Shown here: positions 44,206 to 52,413 of the stretch, piece by piece | Layout of the letters: each line of letters starts with the position of its first letter | Numbering within the stretch: the stretch's first letter is position 1 | Origin: Nocardiaceae bacterium | GTDB lineage: Bacteria; Actinomycetota; Actinomycetes; Mycobacteriales; Mycobacteriaceae | Reading direction: 5' to 3' | NCBI GenBank assembly: GCA_021372355.1 | Contig: JAJFUQ010000094.1 | Coordinates: forward strand, 28,162-92,161 | Length of the DNA stretch: 64,000 bases | Position numbers and translations under genes: made by a program | Notes under the pieces: model-generated | Database searches by the model: none | Told to the model about the DNA's origin: nothing | Seen by the model: only the letters and a program-made list of their open reading frames with translations

Positions 44206-44889
44206 ATGTCGGCCACCTTGCAAGTCTCGGTTCTGTCGCTGATGAGCGACCATCGACCCGACTTCGCCGACGGTGACTATCCCGAACGCGGGCCCTCATG
44301 TGAGGCGCCCGACGAATTAAATGTGCGTAGGCGCGAGGTCGAGGCCAAAAACTTGGCCGCACTTGTACTTCGATGTGCCGGTGGTGACCGGGGTTCCTTT
44401 GCAGCGCTCTATGACGCCACCAATGCCCGGATCTACGGCATGGTTCTGCGTATCCTCCGGAACCCCGTCTACAGCGAAGAAACAACGCAGGAGATCTACC
44501 TAGAAATCTGGAAGTCTGCTGGCCAGTTCGACCCATCGCGGGGGTCGGCGATGGCCTGGATGGCCACGTTGGCCCACCGGCGTGCGATCGACCGGGTCCG
44601 GTCTGAGCAGGCTAGCCGCACCCGTGACTCGACCTACCACGCACAATCGCGGACCACCGACCACGATGTCGTCGCCGAGACAGTTGCAGACTCGATGGAA
44701 GCTGCTGTCGTTGTGCGGTGCCTGGAAACGCTCACGCTCAAACAACGCGAAGCCATCAATATCGCGTACTACCAGGGGCTGTCCTATCGAGAGGTCGCCG
44801 ATCAGCTCCGTACCTCGCTTCCCACGATCAAGTCCCGTATCCGCGACGGCTTGATCGGACTTCAGAAATGCTTGGGCGTGACACGATGA
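44206..44889 (+). CDS. sigK: ECF RNA polymerase sigma factor SigK
   Basis: A 227-residue ECF sigma factor. Region 2 reads FAALYDATNARIYGMVLRIL, then YSEETTQEIYLEIWKSAGQFD and MAWMATLAHRRAIDRVRSEQA; region 4 reads LTLKQREAINIAYYQGLSYREVADQL and TIKSRIRDGL. The wording follows mycobacterial SigK very closely (for example the EETTQEIYLE segment). The ATG at 44206 has GGAG six bases upstream. It overlaps rskA by ATGA. Its regulon here appears to include the fasciclin lipoprotein and a CFA-synthase-like gene, judged by shared promoters. Confidence 0.93.
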   Translation: MSATLQVSVLSLMSDHRPDFADGDYPERGPSCEAPDELNVRRREVEAKNLAALVLRCAGGDRGSFAALYDATNARIYGMVLRILRNPVYSEETTQEIYLEIWKSAGQFDPSRGSAMAWMATLAHRRAIDRVRSEQASRTRDSTYHAQSRTTDHDVVAETVADSMEAAVVVRCLETLTLKQREAINIAYYQGLSYREVADQLRTSLPTIKSRIRDGLIGLQKCLGVTR

Positions 44890-45596
44890 CCCCGCACGGG
44901 GACCCCGACAGCCCGTCGAACCTGCTCGACCTCGCCTATCTCTATGCTATTGACGCCATCGACAGCGACGAGAGACTCGCCGCCGAGCATCGACTCGCAC
45001 ATGCTGACACCTCGACCAAGCAGGCGTTCGAGCAGATTGTTCGCGACGTTCACGAAACCATGGCACTAGTCACCACGGCCCAAGCAAGAAAACCGCGTCC
45101 CCAGCTGCGCACCTCGATCCTGTCCGCGATCAATCGCCAACAAACCGGACAACGGGAAAGCAATCACTGGGTTCGCAGGGTCGCGCTAAGCGTGGCCGCG
45201 GTATTCGCGCTTCTTGTCGGATCCGGTATTGCGATCAACCTCTACGCTCACCCACCGGTCCCGGACACCATCGCCGGTGCTGTCCAAACCGCGGCCGATC
45301 GACGCGACATCACAGTCGAACTAACAGGCGGCGGAACAATGACCGTCACCTACTCGCCCAAACTCGGGCAGGGAGTCGTGGCGCTCAACGGTGTCGCGCA
45401 AGCCCCTGATGGGCGCACCTACCAGCTGTGGCTGCTCAAGTCCGGCGCTCATCCAGCGGGCCTACCCAAACCCGGCACACCGACGACGATGACAGGGCTG
45501 ACTCCCGGTTCAGCGATCGCTATCACCATCGAAGCAGCCGGCGGCGCGGCACAACCCACCATGACCCCACTGGCCGTTGCGACTTTATCTGTCTAA
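44886..45596 (+). CDS. rskA: anti-sigma factor RskA
   Basis: A 236-residue single-pass membrane protein. The cytoplasmic N-terminus (about residues 1-95; LAYLYAIDAIDSDERLAAEHRL) is the sigma-binding domain, one transmembrane helix follows (about 99-118) and the external part is an RskA C-terminal domain (GQGVVALNGVAQAPDGRTYQLWLL). In mycobacteria RskA holds SigK at the membrane until regulated proteolysis releases it. The ATG overlaps the sigK stop. Confidence 0.92.
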   Translation: MTPHGDPDSPSNLLDLAYLYAIDAIDSDERLAAEHRLAHADTSTKQAFEQIVRDVHETMALVTTAQARKPRPQLRTSILSAINRQQTGQRESNHWVRRVALSVAAVFALLVGSGIAINLYAHPPVPDTIAGAVQTAADRRDITVELTGGGTMTVTYSPKLGQGVVALNGVAQAPDGRTYQLWLLKSGAHPAGLPKPGTPTTMTGLTPGSAIAITIEAAGGAAQPTMTPLAVATLSV

Positions 45597-45600
45597 CTTT

Positions 45601-45668
45601 GGCCGCGGAGTGCGGTCTTCCTAGTGCGCTGTCGCGGGGCATGCAGCCGAGGCCGCGGTTTGCGGTCT
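45601..45668. repeat. pair of 18-bp direct repeats between rskA and the CFA-synthase-like gene
   Basis: GGCCGCGG-AG-TGCGGTCT at 45601-45618 and GGCCGCGG-TT-TGCGGTCT at 45651-45668, identical except for the middle two bases, with a 50-bp period. They sit between convergent stops. No function is clear. Confidence 0.6.
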
Positions 45669-46533
45669 AGTCCCGAACCGAAAGGCTAAATTGCATGACA
45701 TCGATGAATCCCTCGCGAAACAGCTCGGCACAGCCGGTCAAGTAGCGCATATACGTGTCGTAGGTTCTTTCAGACGCGATACGGATCGCGTCGTCCCTGC
45801 GTCCCCGCAATGCCGTCGCCCAGCAATCGAGTGTCCTCGCGTAGTGCGGCCGCAGAGATTGGATGCGCCCAACGCTGAATTCGCTCTCCTCCGCCATCGT
45901 GATGACTCGATGTGGAGTTGGCAGTTCCCCTCCGGGGAAGATCTCGGTGGCGATAAAGCGCGCAAAGGCGAAGAATTCACGGTCGAGTTTGAGGCCCTTG
46001 GCGCGGATGACGTCGCGTTCGTTCAGGACGATGGTTTGCAGCAACATTCGTCCGTGCGGTGCCAAGATCGTGCGGCAGCGATCGAAGAAGGCCTTATGCC
46101 GGTCGTACCGGAAGTGCTCGAATGCTCCGATCGAGACGATCCGATCGACCTGTTCGTCAAACTCCTCCCAGCCCTGCAGGCGAACCTCACTGCCCCAAGC
46201 ATTCGGACTGGCAGCGAGTAGGCCCTCCACATGGTCTTTCTGATTCCGGCTCAGGGTGAGCCCGGTGACGTGGGTGCCGTACTTGTCGATGGCCCGGAGG
46301 GTCGTGGAGCCCCAGCCGCACCCGATGTCGAGCAGTCTCATGCCAGGCTTGAGATCGCATTTGTCGAGAGCAAGATCGATTTTGGCGCGTTGCGCCCGCG
46401 CGAGTGTGTAACCCTCGTTTTCGAAATAGGCACAACTGTAGGTTCGGCTCTCGTCGAGGAAGAGAGCGAAGAATTCGTCGGACAAGTCGTAGTGCGCTTG
46501 GACGTTTTCGTAGTATGGGGTGAGTTCGGACAC
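45667..46533 (-). CDS. CFA-synthase/mycolate-methyltransferase-like protein in the SigK regulon
   Basis: A 288-residue SAM-dependent methyltransferase of the CmaA/PcaA type: VQAHYDLSDEFFALFLDESRTYSCAYFE, motif I LLDIGCGWGSTTLRAI, SIGAFEHFRYDRHKAFFDRC. It lacks the long N-terminal domain of classical CFA synthase, as mycolic acid methyltransferases do. The GTG at 46533 has GGAG five bases upstream. A SigK-type promoter lies 40-66 bp upstream (46573-46599). Substrate is probably an unsaturated acyl chain. Confidence 0.88.
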   Translation of the reverse strand: MSELTPYYENVQAHYDLSDEFFALFLDESRTYSCAYFENEGYTLARAQRAKIDLALDKCDLKPGMRLLDIGCGWGSTTLRAIDKYGTHVTGLTLSRNQKDHVEGLLAASPNAWGSEVRLQGWEEFDEQVDRIVSIGAFEHFRYDRHKAFFDRCRTILAPHGRMLLQTIVLNERDVIRAKGLKLDREFFAFARFIATEIFPGGELPTPHRVITMAEESEFSVGRIQSLRPHYARTLDCWATALRGRRDDAIRIASERTYDTYMRYLTGCAELFREGFIDVMQFSLSVRD

Positions 46534-46572
46534 GAAGACTCCAGTCGTTGAATGTCTCAGGGGGCACTCTGT

Positions 46573-46599
46573 GTTCGGCGCAACTGGCCAAATGGATGG
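46573..46599 (-). promoter_or_regulatory. SigK-type promoter of the CFA-synthase-like gene
   Basis: On the minus strand CCATCC (46594-46599), 15 bp, CCGAAC (46573-46578). Identical hexamers and spacing to the promoters at 42386-42412 and 44144-44170, which makes chance unlikely. Confidence 0.8.
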
Positions 46600-46685
46600 G
46601 CGGCTCAAAGGCTTAGTGAGGTTTCGCTCTCGATCGGCCTCATCATCACGCCAATCCATCCGCTCCCCTGCGACGAATTCCCGGC

Positions 46686-47265
46686 ATGGAGTCATCACGC
46701 CAACCCCCGCTCGGCATCGTCTTGGTCCTGCCCGGAGGACGACCAGCTGGAGAAGGTCCCGGATTCACCAACTCGCGAATGTCCGAATGCGACCGATCAC
46801 CAACATGCTGCGCCGGGAACTCGGCGACTTGTACGTCGTGCATCAAGTCCGGTACCGGTGCCGCGGCTGGAATTCACCTGAACTGCCGGCACTCAGTGAC
46901 GTGCATCAGGCGATTCGCGCACACCCCGACATCCCGATTGTTCTCGTTGGGCACTAGATGGGCGGCCGGGTCGCCGCCCACATCAGCGCGCGAATGGAGG
47001 TAGCCGGAATCGTCGCGCTGCTCCCGGGTGGCCCGACCGGGACGGTGACCTGATCACCTCACCCCGGCTAATCACTATTCATGGCACGGCAGATCGATGG
47101 ACCAATCCGCGCGAGTCATTCGAGCAAACCATCCACGCTGGCGAGCGCGGAATCCTCACAAAGTACTTCCGGGCCAAAAGCCGGTCACTTCATGCTGTCG
47201 CAACCACGAAAGTGGCACGATCTCGTATGCGATTCCGTCAACGAAATACTCGCCGCGCACCATTA
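46686..47265 (+). pseudogene. decayed alpha/beta hydrolase with a stop at the nucleophile Ser
   Basis: The pieces read in order: GIVLVLPGG at the start, then ELGDLYVVHQVRYRCRGWNSPELPAL in another frame, VHQAIRAHPDIPIVLVGH, a TAG at 46955-46957, then MGGRVAAHISAR; later TIHGTADRWTNPRES and HDLVCDSVNEILAAHH in still other frames. The normal elbow Gly-His-Ser-Met-Gly-Gly therefore has the Ser codon changed to TAG, one base away from TCG. Several frameshifts confirm the gene is dead. Confidence 0.75.
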
Positions 47266-47484
47266 TTCGGTCCAAACAAAATGCACAGGACCCCCGTTAG
47301 GCGACAACCGAGAGGCGCTCGACAAAGCGTCGCCTAGTAGAAATCTCTGTGCGACCTTGCCCTTGTGAACTTCATGTCAGGGGAAAGTCGCCGAGATGAG
47401 GATCACGGCAAGCAGTCCGGTCCACCCCTCGCCGCCGAACAGCATGCGTAAATGCACGATAATGCTGGATTTGAGGAGCAAGAC

Positions 47485-47589
47485 ATGACTCAGGGGACCC
47501 GTCAGTTTCTGACGATGGCTGTGCGCCTTGCGGCAGCACTATGCGTGCCCACGTTCGGATGGCTATGGCTCATTGTGTCGCAACTGTAG
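47485..47589 (+). CDS. 34-residue single-helix membrane peptide
   Basis: ATG with TTGAGGAGC six bases upstream and a GATAAT -10-like hexamer at about 47457. The protein MTQGTRQFLTMAVRLAAALC... ends in a Trp-rich hydrophobic helix and the polar tail VSQL. A small membrane peptide is plausible; no family recognised. It is the only well-led frame in a stretch of decayed genes, which is the main support. Confidence 0.4.
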   Translation: MTQGTRQFLTMAVRLAAALCVPTFGWLWLIVSQL

Positions 47590-47639
47590 TTTTGGAGCTC
47601 CGACGGGAAGAGCCACAGTGGAGCGGTATTGATTACCGT

Positions 47640-47930
47640 GACCCGGGGTCGAATCCGCCGGCGATGTCTCCGGCTTGAGCCGGGTCAGGGTGACACGATC
47701 CTTACCGGTACCCCTAATGGGCGACGTCGTGAACCGGCCCGCGCACCTCGCTCACGAGGCCGGCCGCCAATTGCGGAACCCGATCTTCGTCGGTTCCGCC
47801 TTCCACGGGAGTTCGACGAGCACAATCAGGGGCTCCTGAAGGCCCAGTACATGCAAGGCCTCGGGAACGTCTACACCAGCGAAATTGTGCGCTCTTACAT
47901 GAACGATTGGGTCGATTCCTTGCAGTGATC
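47640..47930 (+). pseudogene. FAH-family hydrolase fragment
   Basis: Two short segments in different frames resemble the C-terminal part of a fumarylacetoacetate-hydrolase-family protein: LEPGQGDTILTGTPNG (compare the PGD-x-I-x-TGTP-x-G motif) and GDVVNRP, EAGRQLRNPIFVGS (compare GDVV-x-x-x-I-x-G-x-G-x-LRN). A third frame downstream (GLGNVYTSEIVRSYMNDWVDSL) is not identified. The assignment is tentative. Confidence 0.35.
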
Positions 47931-48011
47931 GCGGTCATTCCCGCCGTTGAAACTGCGGCCATCCCGAAGCTTTGCGCTTTCGCCGGGTGCCCGCCGTCAT
48001 GATCAGCACTT

Positions 48012-48434
48012 TCACCGCGCACCGTCGTCGTAGTAGCGGGCCATCAGCTCCCAGTACGCCATCAGCAACCCCATCATTGCGGCCGTGGCGGCTGCCGCCG
48101 GGACGGCTCGGTGCCGACGGGCCGCAATCATCGCGGTGACCCCCGCCGCGGTCGCGGCCGCGTCGACAGCCATGGCGGCGTCCATCGGCCGCTGTTCGAT
48201 CCACTGTTCCTCGCCGAGGATCGCCCGGGTCGACCATGCCCCTTCGTGCGCGGGTTTGCCGAACACAACCGGATTGATCGCCATCCACGCGCCGACGAGT
48301 GCGGCGTCGCGCCAACTGCGTCGCCAGACGGGTATCAGCATGAGAGGTGTGCTCGCCCAGCGCGTCCAAGCGCTCCACGGGTTGCAGTGCCGCGCGAACA
48401 CCGCTCGTTTGGCCTGTCGCCAGTCCATCGTCAT
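48012..48434 (-). CDS. DUF6653-like membrane protein
   Basis: A 140-residue protein with an N-terminal basic, aromatic-rich part (HCNPWSAWTRWASTPLMLIPVWRR) and a Trp/Ala-rich remainder with two hydrophobic segments. The pattern HCNPWSAWTRW and NPVVFGKPAHEGAWSTRAILGE is that of the DUF6653 family as I recall it. It follows the ABC permease gene after 15 bp, so it belongs to that operon or reads on from it. Function unknown. Confidence 0.65.
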   Translation of the reverse strand: MTMDWRQAKRAVFARHCNPWSAWTRWASTPLMLIPVWRRSWRDAALVGAWMAINPVVFGKPAHEGAWSTRAILGEEQWIEQRPMDAAMAVDAAATAAGVTAMIAARRHRAVPAAAATAAMMGLLMAYWELMARYYDDGAR

Positions 48435-48449
48435 GTCTCCTGACGGCCG

Positions 48450-49196
48450 TCACCGATTTAGTTCGAGCCGGTGCCACGACCACAAGGTCGCGAGGACAGC
48501 TGCGGCAGAGAACGTCGCGGCGATGACGAGTCCACCCGCGTCGGCTCCGCCGGACATCGCCCACAGCGCGGGCGCCGCGATCGGCATCCACTGCCCGGCG
48601 CCGACCAGCACCCCGACCTGTGCGATGACAACGAGGAAGATCCCGCATGCAACCCCGCCGAGCAGTGATCGCGTCGCGGTCGCGACCCATGCAACCGGAA
48701 CCGCGACCGCAGCGCTGAAGATCCCGAGAACGGTCTGGCGGCCAAGCGCTGCCAGCACGGCGGAATCGGGTACGCCGAAGCCGAGAACGATACCCAGCAG
48801 CAGTATCCCCAGCCCGAGCAAGAGGCTCACAGCTGCTGCCCAGAGAGCGAACCCGACGAGTTTGGCGGCCGCGATTGCGCTGCGACTGACCGGCAATGCG
48901 AACAGGGATGTGATTGTGCCGTCGGCGAATTCGCGCCCGAAGAGCCACGCGGCGACGACCGCGAACCCGAGTAACCCGCCAGCCCCGGTGATCTGAGCCG
49001 CGGCACTGAGCAGACCCGCCCAGTCCAGGCTTGCGTCGGGCCCGAGTTTCGCCGTCAATTGCGGATCTCCGCTGGCCACTGCGGCCATCATGCCGCCACA
49101 CAATGCGGTGATACCGACTACCAACGAGATGGTAGCGACGATTCCGACCGTTGAGCGGATCAGCTTGATCGCCTCGACCTGCAACGCGGCCTTCAC
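48450..49196 (-). CDS. ABC-2-type transporter permease
   Basis: A 248-residue protein with six hydrophobic segments and the ABC-2 landmark FGREFADGTITSLFALPVSRSAIAAAKL. It overlaps the ATPase gene by ATGA (49193-49196), so the two form an exporter. Substrate unknown; a TetR regulator upstream suggests a toxic-compound or antibiotic efflux role. Confidence 0.88.
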   Translation of the reverse strand: MKAALQVEAIKLIRSTVGIVATISLVVGITALCGGMMAAVASGDPQLTAKLGPDASLDWAGLLSAAAQITGAGGLLGFAVVAAWLFGREFADGTITSLFALPVSRSAIAAAKLVGFALWAAAVSLLLGLGILLLGIVLGFGVPDSAVLAALGRQTVLGIFSAAVAVPVAWVATATRSLLGGVACGIFLVVIAQVGVLVGAGQWMPIAAPALWAMSGGADAGGLVIAATFSAAAVLATLWSWHRLELNR

Positions 49197-49912
49197 CGCG
49201 CCACCGCTTCTTCTCGTAGCTCGTCATCGGAACGGACGAGTTCGAAGAACTGGTGTTCCAGGTCCACACCGTGCGGGGGAAGTTCTCCGATGAGCCGTCC
49301 GGCATTCATTACCACGATGCGGTCGGCAATGCGCGACACCTCGTCGAGGTGATGGCTGCTCACTAAGACAGCCGCTCCCGCCCGCGACCGCTCGATCAGT
49401 GCGTCGCGCAGGATGATCACGCCAGCCGGGTCCAGGGCGTTCGTCGGCTCGTCAAGGACGATGACGCGGGGCTGGTGTTGCAATGCCGCGGCCAATCCGA
49501 GCCGCTGACGATTGCCAAGAGACAGGCGTCGTGCACGTCGACCGGCATACAAATCAAGTCGCCATTGAGCGATCGTCTCCTCGACGGTCGGTGTTGCTCT
49601 ATGGAGCAGCGCCGCTACGCGGAGGTTCTCGCGTGTGGTCAATTCCGGATAGGCGAACGGCATCTCGATCAGATGGCCGACGTGGGCCCAGGTTGCCTGC
49701 GGTACGGCTTGGATCGGCATATCGTCGATGAGCACGGTCCCGGTATGTGGACGCAGCATCCCGAGTGCGGTGCGCAGCAGTGTGGTTTTGCCGGCGCCGT
49801 TGAGCCCGATGAGGGCCACGATCTCTCCACCAGATACCCGAAGGTCGAGCGCGCACACTCCCCCGCCGCCACGAAATTCCCTCGACACTCCTCGCAGTTC
49901 AAGACTGGTCAT
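49193..49912 (-). CDS. ABC transporter ATP-binding protein
   Basis: A 239-residue ATPase: Walker A GLNGAGKTTLL, signature LSLGNRQRLGLAAAL (a variant of LSGGQ), Walker B VIVLDEPTNALD and the His switch SSHH. The ATG at 49912 overlaps the TetR stop by 14 bp, so the regulator, ATPase and permease are one operon. Confidence 0.92.
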   Translation of the reverse strand: MTSLELRGVSREFRGGGGVCALDLRVSGGEIVALIGLNGAGKTTLLRTALGMLRPHTGTVLIDDMPIQAVPQATWAHVGHLIEMPFAYPELTTRENLRVAALLHRATPTVEETIAQWRLDLYAGRRARRLSLGNRQRLGLAAALQHQPRVIVLDEPTNALDPAGVIILRDALIERSRAGAAVLVSSHHLDEVSRIADRIVVMNAGRLIGELPPHGVDLEHQFFELVRSDDELREEAVAR

Positions 49913-50456
49913 CAATGTCTCCAAGAGCTCGAAAGGCAGTGCGTAGCGCGGCGCCGAGGTCGGGGTCGTCGCCCAGCGCCCAATCGAGGAGGGCTGCATT
50001 GAGTCCGGCGACGACGGCCGCCGCTACGACTCGGGACTCGCTCGAGGGCGTACGGCGGTCGGTCAGTGCAATCGCGATTGCTTCCTCCGTGGTGCGACTG
50101 CCGGCGGCGATGGCCCCTGCAAGCGTCGGCGTGCTCGCGACGATTCGCATCCGTTCGCGCACTGCAGCCGCTTCTGGTTCGGGCACGCTTGTCCAAGCGT
50201 TGCCGATGCCACGGACGACGGCCAGCAGTGGCGGTTCAGATGCCGGGCGTGAGCGTACTGCGGCAGCTATCAGTGGGTCGTACGGGTCTTCGACGAGTAA
50301 CGACGCCTTCGTCGGAAAGTGGCGGAACAGCGTCATCTCCGTCACCCCCGCGCGACGCGCGATCTCTGCGGTGGTGGTCGCGTCGTAACCGCGGTCGGCG
50401 AACATCTCCAGCGCGGCCGTAAGAAGCGCGGTTCGAGTTCGTTCGCGACGATCCAT
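49899..50456 (-). CDS. TetR-family repressor of the ABC exporter
   Basis: A 185-residue regulator with the helix-turn-helix TTAEIARRAGVTEMTLFRHFPTK and a C-terminal ligand domain. The ATG at 50456 is preferred to an upstream GTG because a palindromic operator (50466-50478) lies just before it. It begins the exporter operon, hence probable autorepression and repression of the pump. Confidence 0.88.
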   Translation of the reverse strand: MDRRERTRTALLTAALEMFADRGYDATTTAEIARRAGVTEMTLFRHFPTKASLLVEDPYDPLIAAAVRSRPASEPPLLAVVRGIGNAWTSVPEPEAAAVRERMRIVASTPTLAGAIAAGSRTTEEAIAIALTDRRTPSSESRVVAAAVVAGLNAALLDWALGDDPDLGAALRTAFRALGDIDDQS

Positions 50457-50465
50457 ACGCAAAAT

Positions 50466-50478
50466 GTTAGTCACTAAC
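50466..50478. promoter_or_regulatory. TetR operator GTTAGTCACTAAC
   Basis: Inverted 6-bp arms GTTAGT/ACTAAC around one base, 9 bp upstream of the TetR start. The form matches TetR-family operators such as TTAGTnACTAA. It is the best operator candidate for the exporter operon. Confidence 0.7.
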
Positions 50479-50600
50479 GATTGCCTGTTCAATAGGGCGA
50501 GATTTCTCTCCCCCCGCGCGATACCGCCATCCGTGAGTGATCGATCGACAGCGCGTGCCGAATGTGCTGGTTGTCATGGGTATCCGGCAGGATTCGCACT

Positions 50601-51340
50601 ATGGCGACGCTGCACGAGGTAATCGAGGCATTGGGACGGAGCCGACTAACTCGGAGCGTCGCACCAACTTCGAGCAGCTGATGGTCCGGTACTTCCAGCT
50701 CGACCCGATGCTTGCGCAGCGGTATCCGCACGTGTGGCTCCTGTTCGACCGGCCTGACCGCGACGGCAAGCCTGACGAATCGCATCATCATCTCCACCAC
50801 CGACCGTTGGTTTAAGAACGCGGAAGACGCGCTCGCAAAGACAGTCGATCCCGATGCAGCGGATCTGCCTGGCGGAGATCGCCGAAGCTCGCATCGATTG
50901 GGATATCCTCTGGCCCTCCGGCCAACTCGAAGTCAACCTCTCCCCTGCCAAGCCGCACGAGGCAAGACCGCATCAGCAGCAAGCGATCGACGCCGTTTCA
51001 ACGGCCTCGCCGCCGGCAACGGCCGAGGCACGCTCGTCAGGGCCTGCGGCACCGGAAAAACGTTCACCGCGTTGAAGATCGCCGAGCGGACCGCCGCCGA
51101 AAACGGTCGCGTGGCTCGGATTTTGTTCGCGGTTCCCGCGATTTCGCTTCAGTCGCAGACTCTTCGGAATGGACCGCCCAGACGCAGCTCGATCTACGGG
51201 CGTTCGCCGTCTGCTCGGACACCAAGGCCTCCCGCGCGGCCGAGGACATCTCGGCGCACGACGTCGCCATCCCCGTCAAGCGAAGGTGGATCGTCTGCGG
51301 CTCGTTCTCTCGGACCGTCGAGCACGAGTCGCAGGTGACG
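50601..51340 (+). pseudogene. remnant of a type ISP-like restriction helicase
   Basis: The ordered pieces read TLHEVIEALGRSRLTR; NFEQLMVRYFQLDPMLAQRYPHVWLLFD (nuclease-domain start); RIIISTTDRWFKNAEDALAK; RIDWDILWPSGQLEVNLSPAKPHEARPHQQQAI; NGLAAGNGRGTLVRACGTGKTFTALKIAE (Walker A, GxGKT) and AISLQSQTL. They resemble the N-terminal portion of the large DEAD-box/methyltransferase type ISP restriction enzymes. Frameshifts and truncation leave it dead; no methyltransferase or specificity part is seen, because the CaCA exchanger gene follows. Confidence 0.75.
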
Positions 51341-51348
51341 TCCTCCGG

Positions 51349-52413
51349 TCATTTCGCGATGGCGAACAGTCCGGCGAGTCCGACGCTGTACAGGACCAGC
51401 ACCACGAGCGAATCGACACCAATCCGCGCGAATCGGCGACTGGGGCGGAAAAGTAGCCCGGCCGCGTAAACGAGGGTGAGCAGCATGCCGAGTGAGGTCA
51501 GGTAGATGTCGGTGGCGTGGGCCTGCGCCAGCACAGATTTTCCGGACAGGAGCGTCGCGGCCAAGAACAGCACCGGCAGAAATGCATTTCCACCGAAGAC
51601 GTCGCTGACGGCGAGCTGATAGTCGCCGTGCTTGACCGACGCCAGTCCCGTGGACACCTCAGGCAGGGACGTGGCAGCGGCCAATACGGTAGCGCCGAAC
51701 AGCACTCCGGACAGCCCGATGTGGTCGGCTATGGCGTTGCCGCTCACCTCGAGAGCAACACCTGCCGCGAGCGTCGCCGCGGCCGCGGCCGTGAAGATCA
51801 GTGCGGATTTTCTCGTGCTGATCCCGCGGGCTCTCGCCTGCTGTTCGACGTGCTGGCGCTTGTGACCGCGCGGCGGCTGCTGCCCGTCGGGCGCCTGGCC
51901 AGATTCGTGCCATGGCAATGACCGCCGTGCCTTGCTTACCAAGAACAGTCCCGCGAACCACAGGATAGTGATCAGGACCGGTCCAGGGGTGAGTCGCAGA
52001 GCGATGAGATCTCCGGGCAGCTGGGTGCCGGCGACGACCACGGCCAGCACGACGACGACCAGAAGGCTTTCGAGCACCAGCACGAGAGAGGCCGCGCGAT
52101 ACGTCAAAGGGTGGTCGCCCCGGACGCCAACGGCATCCAGAATGACCAGCACCACCGTCTGAATTGCGATACCGCCGAGGATATTGCCCACTGCGACACC
52201 GACATGTCCTTGCACTGACGCGGACACCACAATGGCGATCTCCGGCAGGTTGGTCGCTACCGCCAGCAGAATCAGGCCGCCCAACGCGGCGCCGAAGTGT
52301 AGCCGGGTCGACAGTACGTCGGTCTGGCTCGACAGCGAGATCCCGGCAATCCAGATGACCGCGCCTGCCACGACGAAGATCAGCAACAGAATCGGTAGTG
52401 ATAGTGCAGACAC
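51349..52413 (-). CDS. CaCA-superfamily cation/Ca2+ exchanger
   Basis: A 354-residue protein with about ten hydrophobic segments and both alpha-repeats: LAVATNLPEIAIVVSA with GNILGGIAIQT, and LAAATSLPEVSTGLAS with SDVFGGNAF. These hold the ion-binding acidic and Asn residues of Ca2+:cation antiporters. A His/Gln/Arg-rich loop (about residues 170-200) separates the halves. Most likely exports Ca2+ in exchange for H+ or Na+. Single-gene unit. Confidence 0.85.
   Translation of the reverse strand: MSALSLPILLLIFVVAGAVIWIAGISLSSQTDVLSTRLHFGAALGGLILLAVATNLPEIAIVVSASVQGHVGVAVGNILGGIAIQTVVLVILDAVGVRGDHPLTYRAASLVLVLESLLVVVVLAVVVAGTQLPGDLIALRLTPGPVLITILWFAGLFLVSKARRSLPWHESGQAPDGQQPPRGHKRQHVEQQARARGISTRKSALIFTAAAAATLAAGVALEVSGNAIADHIGLSGVLFGATVLAAATSLPEVSTGLASVKHGDYQLAVSDVFGGNAFLPVLFLAATLLSGKSVLAQAHATDIYLTSLGMLLTLVYAAGLLFRPSRRFARIGVDSLVVLVLYSVGLAGLFAIAK

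Noticed and set aside
47714..48022. 102-residue minus-strand frame ahead of the DUF6653-like gene
   Set aside because: Antisense to the FAH-like fragment; Arg/Ala/Gly-rich composition typical of a shadow frame.
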